Assembly: GCA_023388015.1 (NCBI GenBank)
Contig: JAEWHB010000116.1
Span: 1 to 12,375, forward strand
Direction of reading: 5' to 3'
Length of the DNA: 12,375 nucleotides
Source of the DNA: Bacteroidota bacterium
Lineage (GTDB): Bacteria; Bacteroidota; Bacteroidia; Flavobacteriales; Weeksellaceae
The translations under genes were made by a program, and so were the position numbers. How positions within the stretch are numbered: position 1 is the stretch's first letter; every line of letters begins with the position of its first letter. A model generated the notes under the pieces. The model saw only the letters and a list, made by a program, of their open reading frames with translations. It was not told the DNA's origin and made no database searches. Shown here in pieces: positions 1 through 6,505 of the stretch.

Positions 1-2
1 AA

Positions 3-119
3 ATGAAAGAAAAAGAAACACTCATTAAAAAGTCCTGGCGCGAATCCTACACCTGGGTTTTGCTCGCCAATGCCGGATACATTCTCGTGTTTTACATTCT
101 GATGAAAATTTTTAGCTGA
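3..119 (+). CDS. Small single-span membrane protein (start uncertain, may be partial)
   Basis: From the first ATG this encodes 38 residues: a basic, polar N-terminus (MKEKETLIKKSWRESYTW) followed by one hydrophobic segment (about residues 18-37) ending in MKIFS. Its TGA stop shares its final A with the ATG of the symporter gene (TGATG), which suggests translational coupling and possibly a small accessory subunit. Some sodium:solute symporters do have small partner proteins, but I do not recognise this one as a member of a named family. Only two bases precede the ATG, so the true start could lie outside the window and this could be the tail of a longer protein. Confidence 0.55.
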   Translation: MKEKETLIKKSWRESYTWVLLANAGYILVFYILMKIFS

Positions 120-1822
120 TGCACGGAGTTGACTGGATTATATTGATTGGTTCGATGTTGTTCATCGTGGTTTACGGAGTTTGGAAGACGCGTGGTCAAA
201 GCAGTGTGCAGGATTTTCTGAAAGGAAACGACTCAAATTGGTTTACCGTGGGATTGTCCGTAATGGCGACTCAGGCCAGTGCGATCACCTTTCTTTCCAC
301 ACCCGGACAAGCCTTTCACGACGGGATGGGTTTTGTACAATTTTACTTCGGATTGCCGATTGCGATGGTCATCATCTGTTTGGTTTTCATTCCTTTGTAT
401 CATAAATTAAATGTTTATACGGCTTACGAATTTTTGGAAAGTCGTTTTGATCTGAAAACCAGAACTTTAACGGCTTCTTTGTTTTTAATTCAAAGAGGTT
501 TATCGGCCGGGATTACCATTTTCGCACCTTCGATAATTTTGTCTGCAGTTTTGGGTTGGGATCTGACTTGGTTGAATATCATCATCGGTTCACTGGTCAT
601 TATTTATACTGTTTCGGGCGGAACCAAAGCGGTAAATGTCACCCAAAAACAGCAAATGGCGATTATGATGGGCGGAATGGCGGTGGCTTTTGTCATTTTG
701 GTTTATTCGCTTCCCGATGGAATTACTTTCTCCAATGCCCTGGAAATTGCAGGAGCAAGCGGAAAGATGGACATTCTGGATTTTTCCTTTGATTTCGATA
801 ACCGATATACGATTTGGAGTGGTATCATCGGCGGAACTTTCCTTTCGCTGAGTTATTTCGGAACGGATCAAAGTCAAGTTCAACGCTATCTGAGCGGAAA
901 ATCAGTGAAGCAAAGTCAGATGGGAATGATCATGAACGGATTCCTCAAAGTACCCATGCAGTTCTTTATTTTATTGGTTGGTGTGATGGTTTTTGTATTT
1001 TATCAATTCAATTCTTCTCCTTTGAATTTCAATCCGGTGGCTCAGAAATCTATTGAGAATTCAACCTATTTTGAACAATATTCAGAATTGGAAAAAAAGA
1101 ATTCAGAAAATTTCGAAGCCAAAAAAGATTTGATTTTTAATTATACAAGTGCAGAACAATCTGAAAAAGAAACATTAAAAAAAGCCATTATTTCGGCAGA
1201 AAACAAAGACAAAGAACTGCGTGACGAAGCAAGACAAATTATTTCACAAGCCGATTCCACAGTAGAAACCAACGATAAAGACTACGTTTTCATTCATTTT
1301 ATTCTTAATCATCTACCGAAAGGCGTCATCGGACTTTTGCTGGCGATGGCTTTGTGTGCGGCGATGTCTTCTACTTCATCTGAATTAAACGCGTTGGCAA
1401 CGACCACCACAATGGATTTGTACAAACGAAACAAAGAAGGAGAAACAGACGGACATTATCTGAAAATGTCGAAATGGTTTACGCTTTTGTGGGGCGTTTT
1501 GGCGATTTTATTTGCCTGTGTTGCGAATTTATTTGACAATTTAATTCAGTTGGTCAACATCATCGGATCGATATTTTACGGGAATGTTTTGGGAATTTTC
1601 CTGCTGGCGTTTTTCTTTAGATTCATCCGTGGGAATTCGGTTTTCATTGCGGCAATCATCACGCAAATCATCGTGATCATCGGATGGAAATTTGATTGGA
1701 TGCCGTATTTATGGTTGAATTTGTTTGGTTGTGCTTTGGTGATTTTGATTGCGGTTTTCATTCAGACGATTTGGAACAAACCGGATAACGAATTAGATGA
1801 ATTGGAAGAAATAGGAAAATAA
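119..1822 (+). CDS. Sodium:solute symporter (SSS family)
   Basis: Encodes a 567-residue inner-membrane transporter with about 13 hydrophobic segments, expected to couple Na+ influx to uptake of a solute that cannot be named from sequence. Family features seen: YTAYEFLESRF after the third segment, the GGTKAVNVTQ stretch (from residue 167), and the Ser/Thr-rich helix AMSSTSSELNALATTTTMDLY (residues 415 onward), which matches the Na+-site helix (TM8 in LeuT numbering). Residues about 298-388, between segments 8 and 9, form a charged, Lys/Glu-rich, probably helical insert that makes the protein longer than a minimal SSS carrier. If the N-terminus is outside, as in PutP, this insert is periplasmic. 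The start overlaps the preceding small ORF by one base. No terminator lies between its stop and the trp promoter four bases downstream. Confidence 0.9.
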   Translation: MHGVDWIILIGSMLFIVVYGVWKTRGQSSVQDFLKGNDSNWFTVGLSVMATQASAITFLSTPGQAFHDGMGFVQFYFGLPIAMVIICLVFIPLYHKLNVYTAYEFLESRFDLKTRTLTASLFLIQRGLSAGITIFAPSIILSAVLGWDLTWLNIIIGSLVIIYTVSGGTKAVNVTQKQQMAIMMGGMAVAFVILVYSLPDGITFSNALEIAGASGKMDILDFSFDFDNRYTIWSGIIGGTFLSLSYFGTDQSQVQRYLSGKSVKQSQMGMIMNGFLKVPMQFFILLVGVMVFVFYQFNSSPLNFNPVAQKSIENSTYFEQYSELEKKNSENFEAKKDLIFNYTSAEQSEKETLKKAIISAENKDKELRDEARQIISQADSTVETNDKDYVFIHFILNHLPKGVIGLLLAMALCAAMSSTSSELNALATTTTMDLYKRNKEGETDGHYLKMSKWFTLLWGVLAILFACVANLFDNLIQLVNIIGSIFYGNVLGIFLLAFFFRFIRGNSVFIAAIITQIIVIIGWKFDWMPYLWLNLFGCALVILIAVFIQTIWNKPDNELDELEEIGK

Positions 1823-1825
1823 AAA

Positions 1826-1856
1826 TTGGCAAATTCAAAATCAATTTCTAAATTTG
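1826..1856 (+). promoter_or_regulatory. trp operon promoter, flavobacterial type
   Basis: A TTG at 1826-1828 (-33 element) and TAAATTTG at 1849-1856 (-7 element TAnnTTTG) are separated by 20 bases. This agrees with the published Bacteroides/Flavobacterium consensus (TTG or TTTG, about 17-23 bases, TAnnTTTG). Transcription should begin a few bases downstream, near 1862, just before the leader peptide ATG at 1869. The start site itself is inferred. Confidence 0.8.
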
Positions 1857-1868
1857 AAAAATCAAAAC

Positions 1869-1925
1869 ATGAAAAATTTAGAATTAAATAACAATTGGTG
1901 GTGGACTTCGCAACTTCGAAAGTAG
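1869..1925 (+). CDS. trpL: trp operon leader peptide
   Basis: An 18-codon ORF, MKNLELNNNWWWTSQLRK, ends in TAG at 1923-1925. Three consecutive TGG codons (1896-1904) are followed at once by a hairpin region and then by an intrinsic terminator upstream of trpE. This is the architecture of ribosome-mediated attenuation: a ribosome stalled at the Trp codons when charged tRNA-Trp is scarce would let the operon be transcribed. Three Trp in 18 residues stands out strongly, because the seven enzymes of the operon together contain only about five. No Shine-Dalgarno sequence is visible and the preceding stretch is A-rich, as usual in this phylum. The ORF probably starts within about ten bases of the transcript 5' end. 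Confidence 0.85.
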   Translation: MKNLELNNNWWWTSQLRK

Positions 1926-1930
1926 TGAAG
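1906..1930 (+). promoter_or_regulatory. trp leader hairpin 1:2 and antiterminator segment
   Basis: CTTCGC-A-ACTT (1906-1916) pairs with AAGT-A-GTGAAG (1920-1930) around loop CGA, with one A-A mismatch and one G-U pair. The 5' arm starts two bases after the last Trp codon, so a ribosome stalled there would cover it. That frees GTGAAG (1925-1930), which is an exact complement of CTTCAC (1963-1968) in the terminator's 5' arm and loop. Pairing of these two segments would prevent the terminator from forming. A ribosome reaching the TAG stop would instead cover GTGAAG and permit termination. The base pairing is read from sequence; the mechanism is inferred. Confidence 0.7.
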
Positions 1931-1952
1931 CTATACCTCTTGGAATAAAATC

Positions 1953-1982
1953 AAAGGCCCGTCTTCACGACGGGCTTTTTTT
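1953..1982 (+). terminator. trp attenuator (intrinsic terminator)
   Basis: A perfect 7-bp stem, GCCCGTC (1957-1963) with GACGGGC (1969-1975), closes a TTCAC loop and is followed by seven T (1976-1982). The stem can be lengthened by AAAG/TTTT pairing at its base. It lies 26 bases before the trpE ATG, inside the leader transcript, so it acts as an attenuator rather than an end-of-operon terminator. It is also the first terminator after the symporter gene. Confidence 0.9.
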
Positions 1983-2008
1983 GTATCCGAAATTCTGAAA
2001 CCTAAAAA

Positions 2009-3406
2009 ATGAAATATAAATTACATACCAAATCACGAAAATTTCTGGCTGATACCATCACGCCGGTATCGGTCTATCTCAGATTGCGCGACAAATTTCC
2101 TCACTCCATTTTGTTGGAAAGTTCTGATTATCATGCCAATGAGAATGCATTCAGCTATATTTGTTTTCAACCGATGGCTTCCATAAAAGTGCAGAATGAA
2201 GAATTGCTCAAAGAATTTCCCGATGGGAAGACAGAACGAGTTTCTTTGAATGATTCGGTGAATTTAGTGGCTGAAATTCAGGGTTTTGCTTCTAATTTTG
2301 AAGCCAATCCAAGTTCGGAGAAATTCATCCAAAACGGATTATTTGGTTACATGAGCTATGATGCGGTACGCTATTTTGAAGATTTAAAAATCAAAAAAAA
2401 GGATGGAGATTTGCAAATTCCCGATTTGTATTATGCCGTTTACCGAAACATTATCGCCATCAATCATTTCAACAATGAAGCCTATGTTTTCAGTCATAGT
2501 ACAGACGGTTCAGACAATTTGGATGAAATTTCAAGTTTGTTGAAAGTCAAATCTTTTGCGGAATTTGAATTCAAAAAACAGGGAACACCTCAAACCAATA
2601 TTTCTGATGAGGAATATAAGGAACTGGTGCAGAAATGCAAAGACCATTGTCAGCGGGGTGACGTATTTCAAATTGTACCATCCAAAAGATTCATTCAGAA
2701 GTTTTCCGGTGATGAATTCAACGTTTACCGCACATTGCGGAGTGTAAATCCTTCGCCTTATTTGTTTTATTTTGATTATGGTGATTTTAAAATATTCGGA
2801 AGTTCACCTGAAGCTCAGTTGGTAATCAATAATAGAATAGTAGAAATACATCCGATTGCCGGAACGGTTAAAAGAACCGGAAATGATGAGGAGGATGCGG
2901 TTTTGGCTAAAAAATTAAGCAATGACCAAAAGGAAAAATCGGAACATGTGATGCTGGTGGATCTGGCGCGAAATGATTTAAGTCGAAATGCACGGAATGT
3001 TCGGGTGGAGGTGTTTCGGGAGGTTCAATATTTCTCACATGTGATTCATCTGGTGAGTAAAGTGACAGGTGAAATCCAAAAAGAAATCCATCCGTTTCAG
3101 GTCGTTGCCGATAATTTTCCGGCCGGAACTTTGAGCGGCGCTCCCAAATACAAAGCCATGTCGCTTTTGGAAAAATACGAAAATGTAAACCGCGATTTTT
3201 ACGGTGGGGCAATTGGTTTTATGGGATTTGACGGAAGTTTCAACCATGCGATTATCATCCGTTCGTTCTTGAGTAAAAACCATCACTTGTATTATCAGGC
3301 CGGTGCCGGAGTGGTTTCGGGAAGCATTCCGGAAAATGAATTACAAGAAGTTTACAACAAATTGGGCGCTTTAAACAAAGCTTTGGATTTAGCTGAAAAG
3401 ATTTAA
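2009..3406 (+). CDS. trpE: Anthranilate synthase component I
   Basis: Encodes 465 residues. The product uses chorismate and ammonia (supplied by TrpG) to make anthranilate, the committed step of tryptophan synthesis, in the cytoplasm. Seen: the LLESSD motif (residues 35-40), which in TrpE proteins forms the tryptophan feedback site, and the chorismate-binding domain motifs GTVKRTG (285-291), DLARND (318-323), AGTLSGAPK (372-380) and the following GGAIGFMG. These and the length separate it from the related PabB and isochorismate synthases, as does its position first in a complete trp operon. It contains no Trp residue. It is preceded by the attenuator and followed after 23 bases by trpG; the two are separate genes, not fused. 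Confidence 0.97.
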   Translation: MKYKLHTKSRKFLADTITPVSVYLRLRDKFPHSILLESSDYHANENAFSYICFQPMASIKVQNEELLKEFPDGKTERVSLNDSVNLVAEIQGFASNFEANPSSEKFIQNGLFGYMSYDAVRYFEDLKIKKKDGDLQIPDLYYAVYRNIIAINHFNNEAYVFSHSTDGSDNLDEISSLLKVKSFAEFEFKKQGTPQTNISDEEYKELVQKCKDHCQRGDVFQIVPSKRFIQKFSGDEFNVYRTLRSVNPSPYLFYFDYGDFKIFGSSPEAQLVINNRIVEIHPIAGTVKRTGNDEEDAVLAKKLSNDQKEKSEHVMLVDLARNDLSRNARNVRVEVFREVQYFSHVIHLVSKVTGEIQKEIHPFQVVADNFPAGTLSGAPKYKAMSLLEKYENVNRDFYGGAIGFMGFDGSFNHAIIIRSFLSKNHHLYYQAGAGVVSGSIPENELQEVYNKLGALNKALDLAEKI

Positions 3407-3429
3407 GCAAGCCACAAGAAATAAAAATT

Positions 3430-4002
3430 ATGAAAAAGAAAATATTAGTCATAGATAACTACGATTCGTTTGTGTACAATCTGGTTCATTATTTAGAAGA
3501 ATTAGGTGCGGAAGTCATTGTCCGGCGAAACGATAAAATTTCAATGGAAGAAGTGGAAGAGTTCGATAAAATTCTCCTTTCACCCGGCCCGGGAGTTCCG
3601 AGCGAAGCCGGGAAATTGCTGGAAATCATTCAGAAATTTGCTCAGACCAAAAGCATTTTCGGTGTTTGTTTAGGACAGCAGGCAATTGGAGAAATTTTTG
3701 GTGGAAAACTAGAAAACCTGGAAAAAGTGTACCATGGCATCGCGACTTATGCAATTGCAAAAGTCAGTGACGAACCTTTGTTCAAGAACGTTCCCTCTCA
3801 TTTTGAAATTGGAAGATACCATTCCTGGGTGGTTTCCAAAACGGATTTCCCCGATGACCTCGAAATTACCGCAGTGGACGAAGACGGACAAATTATGGCA
3901 CTTCGTCATCGGGAATTTGATGTGCGCGGCGTGCAATTTCATCCGGAAAGCATTTTGACACCGCATGGCAAAAAAATCATTGAAAACTGGATCAGACTTT
4001 AA
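3430..4002 (+). CDS. trpG: Anthranilate synthase component II (glutamine amidotransferase)
   Basis: Encodes a 190-residue class I glutamine amidotransferase that releases ammonia from glutamine and passes it to TrpE. Seen: N-terminal ILVIDNYDSFVYNLVHYLEELG, the oxyanion loop LLSPGPGVPSEAG, the nucleophile elbow GVCLGQQ with Cys80, and the His171/Glu173 pair in VQFHPES, so the full catalytic triad is present. Length is normal for the family. In many bacteria the same subunit also serves PabB (amphibolic TrpG/PabA). That cannot be decided here, but its place between trpE and trpD supports the tryptophan role. Confidence 0.96.
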   Translation: MKKKILVIDNYDSFVYNLVHYLEELGAEVIVRRNDKISMEEVEEFDKILLSPGPGVPSEAGKLLEIIQKFAQTKSIFGVCLGQQAIGEIFGGKLENLEKVYHGIATYAIAKVSDEPLFKNVPSHFEIGRYHSWVVSKTDFPDDLEITAVDEDGQIMALRHREFDVRGVQFHPESILTPHGKKIIENWIRL

Positions 4003-4049
4003 ATTTAATTTCCTCGTAGAAACTCAATCCAATTCGTCAAATCAAGCAA

Positions 4050-5045
4050 ATGAAAAACATCATTCAAAGACTAACACACTACGAACAGCTGAGCAAAGAA
4101 GAAGCAAGAAATCTTCTGATTGAAATTTCCGAAGGGAAACACAATCCGGGATCCATTGCGGTTTTGCTTACGATTTTTATGATGCGACCCATTACGATTG
4201 ACGAATTGGAAGGGTTTCGAAATGCCTTACTCGAACTTTGTAAAAAACTGGATTTTGACAATGTCGAAACGGTCGATTTATGCGGAACAGGTGGTGATGG
4301 GAAAAACACTTTCAACATTTCCACGCTTGCGTCTTTTGTCGTTGCCGGGTCGGGAGTTCCGGTTACAAAACACGGGAATTATGGTGTTTCTTCCGTGAGC
4401 GGTAGCAGTAATGTGTTGGAATCGTTGGGCATTAAATTCAGTTCTGATGAGAGTTTTCTGAGAAAAAGTCTTGACAAATCAGGAATTTGTTTTCTCCACG
4501 CACCTTTGTTTCATCCTGCCATGAAAAACGTGTCGCCCGTCCGAAAAGAATTGGGGTTGAAAACCTTTTTCAATATGCTTGGACCGATGATCAATCCGGC
4601 TTTTCCCAAACATCAACTTACCGGAGTTTTCAACCTGGAATTGATGCGGATGTACGCTTATTTGTATCAGAAAGGCGATAAAAATTACACGATTTTACAT
4701 TCATTTTCGGGTCACGATGAAATTTCCCTGACCACCGATTGTAAATTCATTTCAAATGCCAAAGAAGGGATTCTGACAACTTCTGATTTTGATGTGAAAA
4801 CTGTTTCTGACGAAGAAATTTCAGGCGGAGAAACGATTGCGGAATCAGCGGAAATTTTCCTTAAAGTCATTTCGGGCAAAGGAACCGACGCCCAAAATAA
4901 CGTGGTTTCCGCCAATGCAGGATTTGCGATTTCGATGGTCAAAAATATTCCCGTCAAGGAAGGATTTTATTTGGCAAAAGAGAATTTGCTGAACGGAAAT
5001 GCCGATAAATCCTTGAATAAATTAATTGAATTAAGTAGAAATTGA
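4050..5045 (+). CDS. trpD: Anthranilate phosphoribosyltransferase
   Basis: Encodes a 331-residue protein that joins anthranilate to phosphoribosyl pyrophosphate (PRPP), giving phosphoribosylanthranilate. Seen: an N-terminal helical domain, the PRPP-binding glycine loop GTGGDGKNTFNIST (from residue 79), KHGN (107-110) followed by the SVSGSSNVLESLG stretch, and the FNMLGPMINPA segment near the anthranilate site. It stands alone and is not fused to TrpG. It contains no Trp. The gap before it is 47 bases with no clear signal. The gap after it holds a repeat-like element. Confidence 0.96.
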   Translation: MKNIIQRLTHYEQLSKEEARNLLIEISEGKHNPGSIAVLLTIFMMRPITIDELEGFRNALLELCKKLDFDNVETVDLCGTGGDGKNTFNISTLASFVVAGSGVPVTKHGNYGVSSVSGSSNVLESLGIKFSSDESFLRKSLDKSGICFLHAPLFHPAMKNVSPVRKELGLKTFFNMLGPMINPAFPKHQLTGVFNLELMRMYAYLYQKGDKNYTILHSFSGHDEISLTTDCKFISNAKEGILTTSDFDVKTVSDEEISGGETIAESAEIFLKVISGKGTDAQNNVVSANAGFAISMVKNIPVKEGFYLAKENLLNGNADKSLNKLIELSRN

Positions 5046-5046
5046 A

Positions 5047-5088
5047 CTTAGTGGCCATTGTGAAAATCCTTGTACGCTTTGTGGTTAA
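5047..5088. repeat. Imperfect tandem repeat between trpD and trpC
   Basis: Four related heptamers occur in a row: CTTAGTG (5047), CATTGTG (5056), CCTTGTA (5068) and CTTTGTG (5077). Their spacing of 9, 12 and 9 bases gives two 21-base units (5047-5067 and 5068-5088). On the other strand it reads as a run of CACAAAG-like words beginning with TTTTTAACC. I recall similar CACAAAG/CGCAAAG elements between genes in flavobacterial genomes, but that is from memory and unchecked. It fills nearly the whole intergenic gap. Confidence 0.55.
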
Positions 5089-5099
5089 AAATTATAGAA

Positions 5100-5885
5100 T
5101 TGAACATTTTAGAAAAAATAATTGCCGATAAAAGAAAGGAAGTCAAATTGAAAAAAGCCTTAATTCCGGCTACGCAATTTGATAATTCGGCTTTGTTTCA
5201 GCGGGAAACTATTTCATTAAAAGAAAAATTGAAAAATTCTTCCTACGGAATCATCGCCGAATTCAAAAGACGTTCGCCCTCCAAATCCCAAATCAATCAA
5301 TCTACCAACGTGGGCGATGTTGCCAAAGGTTATGAAAATGCGGGTGTTTGCGGAATGTCGGTTTTGACCGATATCAAATATTTTGGCGGCTCGCTGGACG
5401 ATTTGCTTTTGGCAAGGGCGAGTTGTGATTTGCCTTTGCTCAGAAAAGAATTCATCGTGGACGAATTTCAGATTTTGGAAGCCAAAGCTTTTGGTGCCGA
5501 TGTGATTTTGCTGATTGCAGCTGTTTTGAGCCGGAATGAAATCGAAAAATTTTCAAAATTCGCTCAAAATTTTGGATTGGAAGTTTTGCTGGAAGTTCAT
5601 GATCTTGAGGAATTGGAGAAATCGATTATGCCAAGTTTGGATTTAATCGGGGTTAATAACCGCAACCTCAAAACTTTTGAAGTGAGTTTGGATAACAGTA
5701 AAAATCTGGCTTCGCATATTCCCGATGAATTTTTAAAAGTTTCGGAAAGCGGGATCAGCAATACTGAATCAATTAAAGAGTTGCAGTCTTTTGGATATCA
5801 AGGCTTTCTGATTGGAGAGAGTTTTATGAAAACGGAAAGTGTTGGGAAATCCGCTTTTGAATTCATTCAAAACTTAAACCGATGA
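5100..5885 (+). CDS. trpC: Indole-3-glycerol phosphate synthase (TTG start)
   Basis: Encodes a TIM-barrel enzyme that closes and decarboxylates carboxyphenylamino-deoxyribulose phosphate to indole-3-glycerol phosphate. I place the start at the TTG at 5100, giving 261 residues beginning MNILEKIIADKRKEV, the usual N-terminus and length. A more upstream TTG at 5070 would add ten residues (MYALWLKIIE) encoded by the intergenic repeat, and no ATG is available nearby. Seen: AEFKRRSPS with Lys56, LRKEFIVDE, LLEVHD, GVNNRNL, SESGI and the phosphate-binding GFLIGESFM. No Trp residue is present in the 261-residue form. Its stop overlaps the trpF start by four bases (ATGA). Confidence 0.93.
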   Translation: MNILEKIIADKRKEVKLKKALIPATQFDNSALFQRETISLKEKLKNSSYGIIAEFKRRSPSKSQINQSTNVGDVAKGYENAGVCGMSVLTDIKYFGGSLDDLLLARASCDLPLLRKEFIVDEFQILEAKAFGADVILLIAAVLSRNEIEKFSKFAQNFGLEVLLEVHDLEELEKSIMPSLDLIGVNNRNLKTFEVSLDNSKNLASHIPDEFLKVSESGISNTESIKELQSFGYQGFLIGESFMKTESVGKSAFEFIQNLNR

Positions 5886-6505
5886 AACTCAAAGTTTGTG
5901 GAATGAAATTCCCTGAAAATATAAAATCCATTTCGGACTTAAAACCCGATTTTTTAGGTTTTATCTTTTATGAGAAATCGGCGCGGTTATTTGAGGAAAA
6001 AGCGATTGAAGTTTCCCCGGAAGTTCAAAAAGTGGGGGTTTTTGTAAATGAAAGTCCGGAAAAAATTACCCAAAAAATTCAGGAATTTCAATTGGATATT
6101 GTTCAGTTGCACGGGGATGAAACACCTAAAGATTGTGAAAAATTGAAACAATTAAATCCTGAAATTAAAATCTGGAAAGCTTTTGCTTTGAGTGAAGAAT
6201 TCGATTTTGGAGAATTAGAGAATTATGAAGTGGTCGATGCTTTTTTATTGGACACAAAAGGAAAAAATTATGGTGGAAACGGTGTGAAATTCAATTGGGA
6301 AATTTTAAAAAATTACAATTCAGAGAAAGAAATCATTTTGAGTGGAGGAATTTCAATGGAGGATGTTCCGCTTATTTTTGAATTGCAAAAAGAAATTCCC
6401 CAAATCCAAACAATCGACATCAACAGTCGGTTTGAAATTGAACCGGGTTTAAAAAACCTGGAATTGGTGAAAGAATTTTACGAGAAATTAAAAATATTGA
6501 AATGA
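5882..6505 (+). CDS. trpF: Phosphoribosylanthranilate isomerase
   Basis: Encodes a 207-residue TIM-barrel enzyme carrying out the Amadori rearrangement of phosphoribosylanthranilate to its ribulose form, the substrate of TrpC. Seen: LKVCGMK with the general-base Cys6, PDFLGFIFY, VGVFVNE, VQLHGDE, the general-acid Asp124 in LLDTKGKNYGGNG, LSGGIS and the phosphate-binding INSRFEIEPGLKN. It is a free-standing gene, unlike the fused trpCF of enterobacteria. It is coupled at both ends by four-base ATGA overlaps, with trpC before it and trpB after it, which favours balanced translation of the three genes. Confidence 0.96.
   Translation: MKLKVCGMKFPENIKSISDLKPDFLGFIFYEKSARLFEEKAIEVSPEVQKVGVFVNESPEKITQKIQEFQLDIVQLHGDETPKDCEKLKQLNPEIKIWKAFALSEEFDFGELENYEVVDAFLLDTKGKNYGGNGVKFNWEILKNYNSEKEIILSGGISMEDVPLIFELQKEIPQIQTIDINSRFEIEPGLKNLELVKEFYEKLKILK

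Noticed and set aside
1857..2008. T-box, TRAP or TrpR-type control of the trp operon
   Set aside because: No T-box-like conserved bulge or tRNA acceptor-pairing sequence, no series of spaced GAG/UAG triplets, and no TrpR-like palindrome at the promoter; the leader ORF with Trp codons explains the region.
5070..5099. Upstream TTG start for trpC adding ten residues (MYALWLKIIE)
   Set aside because: These codons come from the intergenic repeat, are unlike TrpC N-termini, and would put the only Trp into TrpC. The TTG at 5100 gives the typical MNILEKIIADK start.
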